Below are positions 35,061 through 47,452 of a DNA stretch of 64,000 bases, in pieces (the stretch's first letter is position 1; each line of letters opens with the position of its first letter). This stretch comes from Stereum hirsutum FP-91666 SS1. Taxonomy: Eukaryota; Basidiomycota; Agaricomycetes; Russulales; Stereaceae. Location of the stretch: NCBI RefSeq assembly GCF_000264905.1, contig NW_006763141.1, positions 1,617,512 to 1,681,511 of the forward strand, read 5' to 3'. Both the position numbers and the translations under genes were made by a program. The notes under the pieces are model-generated. The model did not search any database, was not told the origin of the DNA, and saw only the letters and a program-made list of their open reading frames with translations.

Positions 35061-36205
35061 ACAGACGATTGATATTCAGGTATTTGTCGGAACTGATCGA
35101 TGAAGCGGCAAGGACGATGCAATGAGGAGAAGAGCGGAGGACAAGAGGAGGAAAAAGTTTGAGCACCTTTTCGCCTTGGTCGTAGTGCAGAGCAACGGGC
35201 GTGGGAAACATCGACGAATCGGGAATGATACGCCACTGCCTGTGCAGCCACAACAGCCACTTTGCCCAGAACCCAACCAGAACCAGTGACCGTGTAGCAG
35301 CTTCGAACGTCCGTCCTTGGAACTGCCGGGTCAAACGTCCTGCACAGGCCAGATGCAGGTAGTAAGTGAAGAGCGCTGGTGACGCCAAACCAGCCAACAA
35401 TGCTTCGCTCGACCAAACAGTTCCACAGAGATTTTACGCCACTGCAGAGAATCTTGAGAGGAGGCGGTTGGGAGGTGGACAAGGTGTTTCTTACTACTTC
35501 TGTATGCTTACTGGGCTTTCAACATCGATACCTCTCTTCTGCGTGGCTTCTGCTTGGTTTTTATCCTTAGGTCACCGTTCATTGGCTCGAATCAACAACT
35601 TACCTAGGCTAGCCACATCGTCCAAACATCGTCCAGCATTCTTGATCAACGACCGTGTCTAAATTCTGCTTGCCTCTCGCGCTGTGCTGATTTCCATCAC
35701 AGAACCCACCCATAATACATCTCATATCACGATCGGCGGTACATAATACTCACGCAAAATTATCCCAGCTAGCCAGCCAACATCCCATTACATTGCAGCA
35801 TCAAACCTTGGTACGCCCCCATCTTCAGGTGATATTCTCCCATTTCCAAGTTGAGACTTTTCAGGACACCATAGGACGACATTATTGGGAGACAGCTCCA
35901 CTGCATCACATATGATAGAACGTCTTTGCTTTCTGTTGGACTTCTTATGCATCTATGGAGACAGGTAGGCTTTGCAATGATCAATCGTCCCAAGCAAGCT
36001 ACTCATTTTCAGTCTGCCAAGATGACGCACCACGCTGCAAAGTTATTGGCCGGTGGGAATCATTATTTCTCATAAATATGCTCCTCAAAGCTCTGTAACG
36101 GAGCCGAGAAACTCAGCGCTCCTTTACAACCCTCGCTCGCATTCGTCGCTCTTTCTGCTGTGTCTCTGACCGACCTTGCCATCCACCTCAGTCGATTCAT
36201 TCAGT
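35061..36205. other. Region upstream of the seven-helix gene, no gene supported
   Basis: An open frame of 174 codons on the minus strand (34958-35482) and a 150-codon frame (34948-35400) overlap each other and have no recognisable domain. The former contains hydrophobic stretches, so a decayed membrane protein is possible. The remaining sequence to 36205 is probably promoter. Confidence 0.35.
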
Positions 36206-37914
36206 ATGCCTCTCGACGATACTGGAATGCACCGTCTCGGCCTTGGCTTTATTTACCGCATGACTCCCGTCATTGTGGTGTCCATTCTATACGGTACGTC
36301 CAGATCAGTGCATCGATGCCCCGATGTCCACAGCGCCATACCACAGAGAAGATACTGACATAAACGACAGGAATGTACATTGCGACACTTTGCGTTGCCA
36401 CTCGTGGCCTATGGTACGCCCCCATCCTTTTCTGGACCCTCATTCATCGGTCTGACTCATGATACGCTCCTACAGGCAAAGAGGACTGTCAAATAGAACG
36501 AACGCCATGGTCTTCCTAGTCCTATATCTCGTATTCCTCGTGAGCACCGCCTTATGGGCACTCGAGCTCGCTCAACTCGTCGGATTGGACGAAATCCTTT
36601 TATCGCCGGACGGGCTGGAGACTGAAGGGCTATTCAACCGGTTTTATGCGCTTGTCGCGCGAGAGACGAAGATTACTGGTGTGCTCTTTGAATGTCAGGT
36701 AACTATATTATTCGTTCTCTTACTTATTCCTTTGACTGTCTGAAAGCATTACTGACATATTTTCGGCCGGCGACAGATGATTCTAGGCGATATCCTTGTA
36801 ATTTGGCGCTCGAGTGCGATCTGGTTCGACCGTCGCGTCGTGGTGCTCATCCCCATATTCTGGTGGGCCCTGATGATTGGTATCGTCGATTCGTTCTTTT
36901 TTTTCCCCACAATTTGTGCCTTCGTCATCGGCTGATCGCTTTTTTCTCTCTAACAACAGTGAACATGATCGTCCACGCCTCGTTCTGCCAATCAGGGTTC
37001 TCAGCTACAAATTATAGTCAATTATGCAAAGGCACGGATATCGCAGCGCCTGTCCTGTCCATCCTCGTGAACGTATCCGTGATGGTGCTCACCCTCTGGA
37101 AAGCCTGGTCAGTGCTTTACTCCTCGAAGTGGTTTTATGTCGTAAAATATTTACTTGACTTTGGCTTGACTTCGCTGTATTAGGTTGCTGCGAGAGATGC
37201 TCAGAGACTCATTCCGCCGGAAAAGAACTACCAAGCTTTTCCCTCTTTTCGTTCTTCTCATCGAGTCGGGTACACTCTACGTCGTCATGCTGGTGAGCAA
37301 CACAATTACTATACGAATCGTAAGTCTGCCCAAGTACTCACATGAGACTGTACAACTCTAGATCGCAGACCTCCTTGTAACATCGCTTGTCACCGGGAGC
37401 ACCGAAAGTGCAGGCCACATGATCGATTGTCTTTCTGGTTACGCCACAGTCCAGTTCGTCGTACGTCATATCTACCATTTTCTTCCATATCGCTTCATGA
37501 TCAGTAAAACTTTCATCTTCATACTTACGCTCTTATCAGGGAATATACCCAACACTAATGCTCGTCGTCCTCCGCGAATCCATCTGGAACGACGACAGCG
37601 AAAGTCACTCCCGCGGAAGCAGCATCGGCATTGGTATCGGCAACACCGGAGAACAGAACAATAAACGTGATAAAGCACGTAGTAATAAAAGCGCCGAGGC
37701 CCAAGTTCTCTCTGTAGGGAGCAGAATGCATTTCGCGATGCGGACTGAGACTCAGACGGACACGAAGCTGGAAAGTGCGACGTTGAGATCGATTGGAGAT
37801 GTTAACGTTGGCATGGGCGCTGTGCAACGGAGTGTCGCGGTGCAGTTCGTAGCTGAGGGGTCTAATGGCGGTAGTGCGGAGAAGGAAAACTACAGAGGTG
37901 GATTGGCAGTATGA
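36206..37914 (+). CDS. Seven-helix membrane protein (basidiomycete family, unknown function)
   Basis: Eight exons: 36206-36293, 36371-36413, 36476-36698, 36777-36879, 36960-37107, 37184-37292, 37362-37460 and 37540-37914, giving 395 residues with matching phases. Hydrophobic helices are visible: MTPVIVVSILYG with MYIATLCV, MVFLVLYLVFLVSTALWAL, MILGDILVIWRSSAIWF, VVVLIPIFWWALMI, IAAPVLSILVNVSVMVLTLW, LFPLFVLLIESGTLYVVML, and GIYPTLMLVVLRESIW. The GDxxVIWR block and the YPTLxxVL block before a long cytoplasmic tail are typical of an expanded Agaricomycete seven-helix family that resembles G-protein-coupled receptors in layout. The tail is Ser/Thr/Gly-rich, with a MGAVQRSVAVQF segment. No ligand or partner can be inferred. 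A decayed relative follows at 38400. Confidence 0.8.
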
Positions 37915-38124
37915 AAATCGAAGGCCTCGAAAGACTCGGATACTTATGTCGGCCTAAGTGTGTATTTATTTCATGGACCATTTCAGATGCGCGCACTTTT
38001 GGAGCACCGTCCCCAATGATGGCCATCACGGTGCGTGCGCGGTTTTCCCCGTGTGGTACAAAACAATTTTGAGGCAAGTAGACAGACGGAGACTCGGACA
38101 CGCAGCGAGGGATCGCGACAGACC

Positions 38125-38330
38125 TCAGGGGAGCAGCAAGACGTGCAGAGCCGGTTCGATGCTCTTCGTGAAAACAGAGGTCTCTCTGAATTTTCTCCGA
38201 GTGGCGGTGACTTCAGTAACTTATATCGTCGAAGAACCGGAGACATAAGTGTCCAAGACGGCAGTGAGTCTTGTTGAACTTCGTGAGTGCGCACTTGGTG
38301 CGCACGCATCGCAGAGCATCTGGAAATCAC
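38125..38330. repeat. Dispersed repeat, copy 2
   Basis: Same-strand partner of 34850-35060, with about 70 percent matching bases by eye. It lies between the intact and the decayed seven-helix genes. A small mirror-like GTGCGCACTTGGTGCGCAC (38287-38305) forms an inverted repeat at its end. Confidence 0.55.
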
Positions 38331-38399
38331 CCCCGTGCTTACGAGACCTAACTCGGGCTAATCTGAACTCGGTGTAATGTGCTGTATTTCTCATGGATT

Positions 38400-39440
38400 C
38401 CATAACTAGCCAAAACGATTTACGGAGCATCAAGTAACGGTTTAGCCTCGTTCTTCTCGCTACCCTGCTGTTCTCCCTGTCGACTGTCAATTTCATCTTC
38501 GCCCGAATATCCTACGATATCTTACTCCCCCTACTTGGCTTGAGCGAGCTAGGCGAGAATCCATTTCTGAGAAGTCATCGCATATCAACTGCTAGCATCA
38601 TATCTGGGGAAATGATGGTGCGTCATCTTCCACATTCTTTTATACAAGATTAACCATTATTATCAACAGTATTCTCTAAGTGAAGTCGTATTAGCCTGGC
38701 GGACTTTCATCCTTTGCAAAGGCAAAACAGGTCTTCAGATTCTTGTAGTTGTATCGGTTTTCTCAATAACAGGTATCTTTGAAATATTTCTGTTAGTGGT
38801 GTAGCCTCGATCGATGAGCAATAATTCTGTGAACAGCTCTATGCCTCGCTAACGCATCACTCTTCGCCGCTTCTTCAGTCGGGAATGGGAGTGGCATTTG
38901 ATCGGGGGGCACTAGTGGACTGATGTACATCCTACCACTCCTCGTCACGAATATTGAGGCCACAGTTATAGTAACCTCGAGAGCATGGTACGTTATGGTA
39001 CGTCATTCACGATCATCAGTTCGCCATTACTTGATTCAGTGTCCTCCCTCACAAGGAATTCTCGCTCAGCATTGCGCGCTGTTTTGCGCAAAGGCGATAC
39101 GAGAACCAACATTAGAAAGATATCGGTTCTGCTTGTGGAATCTGGATTGCTACTGTGGCCACTCTGGGTACGTTCATTGCCATGTCTTGAACCAACTGTC
39201 GCCATTTAGACATCTCCTTGTAACTCTTGCTTCTTGTCGGCGAGATTGACATATTGACATCATCGGATCTCAATTTGGTCTCGCAGTTGTCCTGCTCGTT
39301 GTCGGTACGGATTTCCTTCTCAAATGACTACACATATCCAGCATTGTATCTCAATGGGGTTGACACACCGTCGCGATTTATAGGGAATTCATGCAACATG
39401 TATCATTCTTGTTGCTCCTGTCAATAAATCAAGCCGCTTG
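38400..39440 (+). pseudogene. Decayed seven-helix membrane protein gene
   Basis: Pieces in the same order as in the gene at 36206 are visible: SLVLLATLLFSLSTVNFIF, then YSLSEVVLAWRTFILCKGKT (matching the GDILVIWRSSAIWF helix), ILVVVSVFSITGIFEIFL, then LMYILPLLVTNIEATVIVTS, then KISVLLVESGLLLWPLW (matching LFPLFVLLIESGTLYVV), and a YPALYL relic of the YPTL motif. In-frame stops (for example the TGA near 38899) and the loss of a clear start argue for a pseudogene, although unresolved introns could hide a weak gene. Confidence 0.55.
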
Positions 39441-40058
39441 CGAGCGACATCGAATCTCGGCGATACTCGACCTGCACAAAGTACAATTCATTTTGCATCG
39501 GGTGCAGTACTTTCCCAAAGCCTTTAACTAGATCATCATCGACGCGGACAAATAGTCAGTGAGAACTTTCATATCGGAGAGTGTGTCTTACGGACACGGG
39601 GCGGCTTTCGCTTGCTGCAGATTCCGGCTTTGTGTATGTCGATGTCTAAGAGATTAGATGTAACCACTTTACACTGCGTCCAAGTATTTGATCACGTTCC
39701 GGATTGGACCTGAGGGCTCGCATTTCGGCAAAGAGCTTGAGAAAATGATTGAGCTCAAAGGGCTCCTGCTGCTGAAAGTCGCTGAGCGCGTTGATGGGTT
39801 GGTGGGAGAAAGTGAAAGGTGTAGGGGCAGTATGATGTTGGGTGGGTTACATATTGTTTGGCTACTGGATGTGGGGACGACAAAGGAGTGGCGGTACAGA
39901 AGATCTCAAAGGCTGAACTTATTTCGGGAGGGGCTATGGTCAAAAACGGCTCGTTTCTTGTCGATCTGCCCGACTATTTAAAGGCTAGAACATGACAACG
40001 GAAAGCCGCACTGTTGTCTCTGTCTGTGAACACAAGGAAGGTCTCTGGGGCCCATAGG

Positions 40059-40865
40059 TCAACATCCACCCTCTTTTGGACAAGAAACAACCGGAACCGG
40101 AAACCCGACATGCTCCAAAAGATCCCACCGCACACAAGAGACACAATCCTACAAACAGTTCAGCACAAATACGCACAACAAAGAGACTGAAATTATTAAG
40201 CGAGGACTGACCGCCAGATTGCTCAAGATAGTCGCGACGTCCTCCATTGTGGATATCATCTTTCTGAGGACTGAGGGAGCTGAGAAGAGGCTCTCATCGA
40301 ATGAGATAGCGAAGTATCTGGTGAGTTGGATGATCTCGCTGCATAATCGAGTGAGGTCAGTTCACGTGTGCCTGAGTGGTCGATATCTGGGAACGTAATG
40401 GTGTCACTTACGACGACGCCCTCTCAACAAGATCCACGAGCCACTGAAGATCACAACACCCGTCACGGTTGTACGACGCATCGAGGTACCACTCGACCAT
40501 GGTCACGACCCTCATCGTCGCATCTCCTAGATCATATTTCGGATCGCCTTTCCAGTTGTCAATCTCCTCTATACTTTCGATCTGAAAAGTCAGTAATCCG
40601 AGTCAGCATGCACAACGTCGCGAATATGGTAGGTGGTACGGACGATTTCATGCACGTGTCGTATGAGAGGAAGAACGGCGAGAATGTTCGCAGCAGCCTG
40701 TTCCAGTGATGCGAGCACTCCGAAAGAGATATCTCTCAAGGCATGGAGAGCATCGTCCACCGTAGCCTCCGATGGAGTCAATGGAGAAGTAATAGCCCGG
40801 GGCAATCTCAAGGGACGATCGTAGTCCGTCACGGCCGAGCGGACGATCAGTATCCTCATTGGCAT
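40059..40865 (-). CDS. Small helical protein, unknown family
   Basis: Four exons: 40644-40865, 40412-40581, 40212-40338 and 40059-40148, giving 202 residues. Every junction has a good donor and acceptor, phases agree, and the second intron boundary has a perfect TACTGAC branch site, which together support a real gene. The protein is mostly predicted helix: TVDDALHALRDISFGVLASL, AAANILAVLPLIRHVHEI, SEIIQLTRYFAISFDESLFS and VLRKMISTMEDVATILSNLA. It has six Cys in the C-terminal third. I recognise no family. The style resembles N-terminal adaptor regions of fungal STAND proteins, but no NTPase follows. It could be a stand-alone adaptor or a truncated remnant. Confidence 0.5.
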
Positions 40866-41484
40866 GGGGCGGGAAACCTGAGCGGGGCTTTTGAATAACG
40901 CGGGAGAGGGTATCCGTCCGAGAAGGATGGATAGCAACGTCCCATATTTGTGATACATGCACTAAGTATTCGCTACTAGACTGACAAGCAGAGTTGCCGT
41001 GGGCGAGATGGTGGTGGTTGGGCTCCAGGGGCGACATCAGGACAATGGCTGGGTGCGCAACGTGGCAAGTGTTCCCAACTGGATTGGGGACCACCTATTT
41101 CTAAGTTGACGTTGATGACCCGGAGGTTAGGGTCCATCAAGAAATCCACAGACTACGTTGGTCGAATGGGTGTCAGAGCGAATCCTTACGTCACTGACAC
41201 CAACGAAAGCTATTCGAGCTCCGCCTCAAAACTAGCCCCTAAGTTTGGCGCGCTGGCATCACAAAGTGTTCGTCTGGAATTCGTGTCAAACTCTTGCAAG
41301 CAAGACGTCCAACAACAGAAATTACGCTCTAATCTCGTTTAACGTAGAATCACACAACGATACACACAATCCACACAAATCAAACGAACCTAAACAGAGT
41401 CACAAACGCGTGTCACGAACAGTCCTACTCGTACTCGTACACAATCCCGTCAAATCAAAAATCAGCAGGAAACGAGCCTCACGG

Positions 41485-43167
41485 TCACGGTCCTGATCCC
41501 TCCTTCACCCTCACACTAAGGACCCCGATCTCCACCACCGGTATATCCTCCTCGTCCTTCCCTCCCATACTACCCATACCAACATTGACACCCTTGATAG
41601 CCCGTTTGCCCAACGCGACAGAATCGACCGTATCGCCCGACATCGTCCGTTCGTGGCCGTTTCCCGCTATCGACGACGTCCTCGAATGTGGATGGAGCGG
41701 CGATGGCATCGAGATCAAAACTGCGACCTGAACCGGCGCCGTCCCGTCCTTCTTCCCATGGCCATCCTCTTGTGTGCCCTCCGCCGTAGTGACCGGTGCA
41801 TTTGCCGTCATTGCCGTCGATGCAGGTAAAGGAACAGTCTCAACCCTCCGCCTCGGCCTCCAGTACCCCACGATACTAGAGAACGAAACGGTGCCCGTCG
41901 TAGCGGGCGCGTCGCCCATGAGCTCCCGGTGCGCGGAGAGCTGGGAGGCTGTCATTCCGGATGTGGGGCTTGAATTGTCGGCGGTGGTGGTGGATGTGAG
42001 GTATTGTGCAGAGAAGGGCTGTAGAGCGAAAAAAAAAAGGGAATTAGATGAGTTACCGATACGGAGAGCATTGAGTGAGAGGATGCAATCGTGATGAAGG
42101 GGATGGGAGAGCTATGGGGTATCAGTCTCGGAGTGCGCAGAGGAGCTGCAGCGGTCGAGCTCCGACCACGGCGACAACGAGGCTGGGCTATGGACAGCGA
42201 CAGAGTGGTGCAAAGAAGCAAAAAGCTCGTCCTGGGGTGCACCAGCGCTAGAAACTTCACAACCGCCACAGTCCCATCGCAGTGACCAGACCCCTGAGAC
42301 ATACACACCAGGACATGCTCTCCCGTCCGCCCGTACGAGATTCACAATGCCCCAAAATCGAAGAACTCGAATCGAAACGCACCGTAATATCCCCCCACAA
42401 CCCCATCGCCTTCTCCTTCTTCAACCCATCGCCCTCCTCCGACTCTCCCTCTGAATCCTGCTTCTCCAACTTATCGTCCTCAACCCATTTCTCATCCACC
42501 AGCGCGACCTCGTACATCTTTGGTTTTTCACCTAGGAGTAGGGCGCCGAGACCGCCTCTGCCTATTATTCCGACGCCAACCGTGTTAGTTGATGCTGACG
42601 AACTCGGAGTGTGAAGGGATGAAAGGCGCAGAAGGGATTTGAGTAGCGAAAGAGAACGGAAAAACGTACCATTCCCGTCCGTAGGCGGGACATACGTCCC
42701 ATTCGCAATAGCGGCAAGGATGGCGGCACGTTGACGCCGGCGGATGTGCATCGAGCGGAGGACGATCGTGCCGGAGACGGTTAGGAGGAGGACGAGGGTG
42801 GCTGTTCCGTGTGAAGTGTATAATTGTGTGGCGTAATTGGAGGGAGAGAAAGAGGGTATGAAAATGATTGTTAGCGATCATCAGATGCGAAAGAATGGTA
42901 AAAAGATTGGATGCGGAAGGGCAGGGTGGTGTGTGGAATGAAACGGTAGGGGTAGAGGGCGATGTGACTGGTGACGCGGGCGAGGCACAGGCGTTCCAGT
43001 ACAGTGATCAAGCTGGACCGAAACGCACCAAGGAACGTATAGAGATACAACGACGAGCTGCCCGAAATTCCTCCACCACCTCCTCCATTATTATCGCTCG
43101 AGCTCGTCTGTGTCGCGCCGGGATCCGCGGTAGGTGTTTGGAGAGGGGGTGTAGTGAACGATGACAT
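41485..43167 (-). CDS. Single-pass membrane protein, unknown function
   Basis: Four exons: 43029-43167, 42670-42801, 42383-42561 and 41485-42018, giving 327 residues with matching phases. The N-terminus is Ser/Thr/Gly-rich (a run of six Gly) without a classical signal peptide. One helix crosses the first intron (LYLYTFLATLVLLLTVSGTI) and is followed by a basic flank, MHIRRRQRAAILAAIANGTY. The cytoplasmic part includes RGGLGALLLGEKPKMYEVAL, then DEKWVEDDK, and a Ser/Thr-rich tail ending in VVEIGVLSVRV. I have seen this layout (LGEKPxMYEV after one N-terminal helix) as a conserved hypothetical protein in Agaricomycetes. No enzymatic motif is visible. Confidence 0.72.
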
Positions 43168-44039
43168 CGTCGGCCGTTCTAATCGGTGCTAGTGCTAGTG
43201 TTCGTGGTCGTGAGAATTCGTTACTGCTTGTCTCTCGAATGGATCGAGTATTGGATTTTGGCCTCGACGACTGGAGTGAAGAAGGTGGTAGTCGTCAGGA
43301 GAGGGTGGATGGGTGGTGGTGGTAGTGAAGAGGAAAGAACCTGTTCGCGCGCGTCGAGTGAATAATGAAGAGGCGTAAGATCTGTCAGAGAGAAAGCGCA
43401 GTGTTCGAGGGAAAAGATGAGAGGGATTGAAGACAGGACGTGTGAGCTGATGCGCCCTGTAGGGTTATGGAACGGGTGCAGAAAGCGCCAGGAGGGGAAA
43501 TGGTGGAGCTATATATAGGTGGCGGAACGGAAGTGGCGAATCGAGAAGGAACTCGTGGGATGGAAGAGGATGATTCGGGAAAGTGAGGGTTCGATTGGGA
43601 GGAGGGTGTATACATACAGGGAGGCGTGGCGATAGTGGGTACGAGGGATGACGGAGAGCTGATGACGCAGGAGATGTAAGAATGAATGACCGCAGTGCAG
43701 GGGGTGATCGTGTGCGGCATACCCGGGCGGGTGTGGAGAGCGTAGAGGTTCGAACGCAACGTTGAAACACGCACCTTTCACTTTATGATCCTATAAACGA
43801 TCTAGTCTGAACTTGGTATGGTGGTACAACTCCTTGTCGACGTCAACGTCGAGCTTTAGAGCGAGCAAGCAGGAAAAGGAGGTCTACAAGGATGAAATGG
43901 GAAAGGGGTGAGTAAGCGACGTTAACGCCAACAGGCTTTGTACCTGTCTACGACGAAAATAGGAGGAATTGCACAGGAAAGCGCAGGCATCACTTGCCAC
44001 CAACAAATGTCAGCGCACAGCAAACTTACAGTACAGAGA
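43168..44039. other. Promoter and spacer region, no gene seen
   Basis: GA-rich sequence upstream of the membrane protein gene at 43167. A TATATATA string near 43509 may belong to a promoter. Overlapping minus-strand frames at 43385-43781 are low-complexity Ser/Pro-rich translations of a GA-rich strand and are not supported. Confidence 0.4.
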
Positions 44040-44455
44040 ACAGCTCTTGGTAGCGCTGGGGACCTGAGACCGAGCTCGAAGGCTGAGACGACCGACTTCG
44101 TTTCGTCACTGGATATCCGTAATATCGATCCTGGCTCTGGATCTGTGGACGGGACAAGTGACAAGACGCAGTCTCCTAGGAGTTGTCGAAAGATAAGAGA
44201 AATCTGAGAGAGAAAGATGGTCACAAGCAAGAAAGACGGGTGGCCCAATCGTCTCTCATCGTGGCCCACGCGCTCGAGAGCTCCGATGAGCCCGATCACG
44301 ATCCCGCCGGCTTCGTTCTCGGGTTGCCAAGACCCAGAGCCAAGATTCGGGACCACTTTTGGGGCGGAGTTCAAAATGTTTGGCTGTGCCGAAAATGCGA
44401 CAGCGCGCCTTTTTGTTTCCCCTCCCTCTTGCTTTCGTGTCTCTTTTCTTAGAGC
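44040..44455. repeat. Dispersed coding-like repeat, copy A
   Basis: It matches 55914-56368 and 60880-61232 in the same orientation. On the minus strand it has an open frame of 150 codons (43922-44374) containing QPENEAGGIVIGLIGALERV and later CVLSLVPSTDPEPGSILRIS followed by SDETKSVVS. Copies B and C preserve parts of these in protein translation (AGGIVIGLIGALER in B, CVLSL...GSI..ISSDE.KSVVS in C). This suggests a relic or active small protein gene transcribed on the minus strand. No family is recognised. Confidence 0.65.
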
Positions 44456-45346
44456 TGTGGACTACTCGATCGCTCTTTCATGCTCCCTCTCTATTCCGTG
44501 GCTTGTAATGTGCAGACACTTGCTTGACACTCGCATCCAAGCCACGCTCTCGTCTTTCTCTCCGTGAACATGCACTTCAAGTCGTCTAGCGCGTACGTTC
44601 GTTTCTCCGCAGGCCACGATACGTATAGGTCAATACTCCATTCAATATAGAGTGCTAACCTCTGCTGAATTTGTGGAATTGAGATAGCGAGAACGCACTC
44701 TTGACAGTACGTGCTGCCGTCACACAAGAACGCCGGGCTTTTTGCTCGGTCTGCAACCTTGATCATTCGTCTGGAATGCCGTCAATGTGACTTGCGTGAC
44801 CTCTCTTGTTCTCGACGTCGATGACGAATGTTGCTTTTCGATGTGCTGCGTTCGCTGTTCATGGTGTATCCGATGACAGTTGCGTTCTGGAGACCACATC
44901 TAGCGCTCTTGTACCATCAAGCACCTGTCAATAAAGGCGGAGGTGCCCCTCCTGAAGCCACAGACCCCATAGGTCCTCTGCTTTCGTCTCCTTTTTAATC
45001 TTTGAACGTTCCGTGGTCGAGGATGCGCATTCATTGTCTTTGACGCAGTCAGACAATTGTTATCTAGCCACCATTTTACAACTAGCCCTCAAATGACAAT
45101 CCTTTCTGTGAGATTACCCATGAATCATCGCAGTGTTCACTGGCGGCATTCGTCACGAGCAATATCGAGAACGTCACGTATTCCTCTCATTTCGTCTGAT
45201 GCCCCGTGATAAGCTTCTTTCAGGGAATACTCTGCTTGTGGCATTTTTTCGGACCGGAACTGTCATCGTCGCTACTCCAGCGGTGATTTTCGCAAGCCAG
45301 ATAAAGTGTATACAAACATGCAGGAAACAGCCGCCACGATCCATCG
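44456..45346. other. Spacer downstream of the AAA ATPase gene, no gene seen
   Basis: Only short unsupported frames occur, such as 44491-44766 on minus with several Cys. The stretch next to 45347 is presumably the 3' untranslated region of the AAA ATPase gene. Confidence 0.4.
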
Positions 45347-47452
45347 TCATGGAGTAATTTTTGTAGAATTTTCAGCATCCTTCTCGTTGCCAGAACGGCT
45401 CGTCCATTGCTGTAGAACTTTGAGAACTACGTTGATGTTCTCTATGGTGATCTGGGCCGCTCCTCGTGCGAGAGATACGGTTTGCGCACTGCTGAAGGCG
45501 TTTTTGATCTGTTTATGAGGTCAGCAACCTATCTGTTTGACCCCAGTTGAAACGCTCCCACCTGACGGCCGTTTATGGGATGTTCTGCCAGCTGGTTAGC
45601 TTCGGAATCTGTGATGCTCACTTGAGCACGCTCGAAGAATGTCTTCCATATCTTCTTTCGCGCTTCGAAGTCAAGGTCGGGGTATTGAACCGAAAAATGA
45701 ATACGACCTTTCAATGCAGAGACGTCGTATAAGTATCAGTCCTTCTCACGTGGAGCATAACACGTACTCTCGAAAGCGCCGTCGCAGTTCTGGGCCATAT
45801 TGGTGGTGAGAATCATGATTCCCTTGTAGTACTCCAGTTGGCGCAGAAAAATAGCGACGAGGGAGTTCCGAGTGATATCCAGGGTGCTGCGTTGCTGCAG
45901 AAATACATCTGCCTCGTCTAGTAGCAGCACCGCATCCCACGTTTGAGCAAGCTGTAGTGCCCGTAGCAATCGTGCCTCGACGTGTTCCGGGGTCGTTCCC
46001 AACTCTCCCGCGCTGACAACATACAACGGCTTGTGTGTGACCTCGGCGACCGCTTCTGCTGTCAGTGTTTTCCCACATCCAGGACTTCCCGCAAGCAGGC
46101 CAATCAATCCCTTCCCCTTTCCCCGGATAATATCGTCGAAATTGGCATGCTCACGAGAGGCATGATATTTCACGAGACCGTGAATGAGCGTCTTTCTCTC
46201 GTGCTCGAGAACGAGAAGGTCGAACGCATCATCATTCCAAATGACCTTCTCAAGTCGAGACATCGAAAATCCACCTGGGCAGATGTTAGCGATCAGATAT
46301 ATGGCACATTGTTTCCCATGAAAGCAACACTCACCCCAGAACTTCTCGTTGAAGGCAAACCCAAGAACGATAGGGGAGCATATTGAGTACTCGGCATCAG
46401 AGAGACTATCCTCAGAGAGGGGTTTGACAACCTCTGGGTTGTACGAGCATTCTGGGTTGAATTGCTTGAAGGCCAAGGGACTGATCATTACGCGTCCTGA
46501 AGACTATCAGATCGCATATTTTTCAAACGTGGCTTTGTCAAATACTTGTAGCCGCGAACGAGGAGATTACTCACGTAGGACTTCTCTGTGGAAACGTTTC
46601 CCAACGACTCCTTTTCACGAATGGCGTATCCGCTGAATTCATGGTAGGTGTGCGTTTCCAAACGTGCACGCCGCATGCCTCGCTCTACTGCCATATTATA
46701 AATGTTTTCATGGTCGGCGTGAAGGCTCAGCGGAAATGCCGAAAGAGTCGTAATGCTCCGCGAGCCTCGATATCCCATGATCTGTAAATTGACTCGCGCA
46801 ACTCCAAAGAGAGAGCCGTCATTGTGTATGATGTCGCAATTCAAGCCGAAGTAAGGGACGCCTTGTTCCGTTTTGCCGTACACTCCGTCGCGAAAGAGTA
46901 GAATTCGAGACTCCTCGGTTTCGGAGTGGTAGTTGAACACGAGCGTGTTAGGCTTGAATAGGGCCCAAAGCAGCTCGTACGCTATTTCTTTCTTCTCCAA
47001 AGATGCCTCCAGTTCACGAATGCTAGTACCTTCGTCAACCTCGACGAGGTGAAGGGCGCTCTTGATGTCGTATATGAACGCCTCATCCTTATCCGCGCTA
47101 CCTTCTTCGCTCCGCAGAGCCTCCCGGAGGGCATCATAGGAGTGAAATAGGAATTTTGGTGAGATACGACTGTGTCCCTGAGTGAAATGTAGGTGATCAG
47201 ATCAGACAAGTCCCACAATACAACCCTATACGTGCCACTCCCCAGTAATGTTGAACTCACTTTGCTTAGCGAGCAGCCCTCTACGTCGTCATTGATTCCG
47301 AGTAAAAGATCGAGTAACTTTTTGCTTTCTATCTCGATCTGGGTTTCATCGTATCGTCCGCGCTCATCGATCACCCGCTTGACGACGAGCGCATATCTTC
47401 CCTTGGTCCTGTCACGTTTGGGTTTGTTGCTTTTACGAAGCTGGTGTGACAT
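45347..47452 (-). CDS. AAA-family ATPase with long N-terminal region (DUF7025-type)
   Basis: Six exons: 47261-47452, 46575-47177, 46335-46503, 45768-46274, 45562-45707 and 45347-45508, giving 592 residues with all phases matching. Residues 1-330 form the N-terminal region, with IAYELLWALFKPNTLVFNYH, VPYFGLNCDIIHNDG and ISPLAFKQFNPE near the end, as in fungal AAA proteins carrying the domain named DUF7025. The AAA core has Walker A GSPGCGKT at about residue 383, Walker B LLLDEADVFL at about 437, sensor-1 IMILTTNM, and a lid region with FSVQYPDLDFEARKKIWKTF. Family members are predicted ATP-driven remodelling enzymes of unknown substrate. It starts 1.15 kb from, and is divergent to, the STAND gene at 48605. 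It appears intact. Confidence 0.88.

Noticed and set aside
34948..35482. Two overlapping minus-strand frames of 150 and 174 codons
   Set aside because: They overlap in different frames, have no recognised domain and part lies in a dispersed repeat; a decayed membrane protein is possible but not supported.
43385..43781. Overlapping Ser/Pro-rich frames on the minus strand
   Set aside because: They come from GA-rich low-complexity DNA, occur in all three frames, and show no splice or domain support.
46075..46386. Plus-strand frame inside the AAA ATPase region
   Set aside because: Antisense to the Walker A exon, which has clear AAA motifs on the minus strand.
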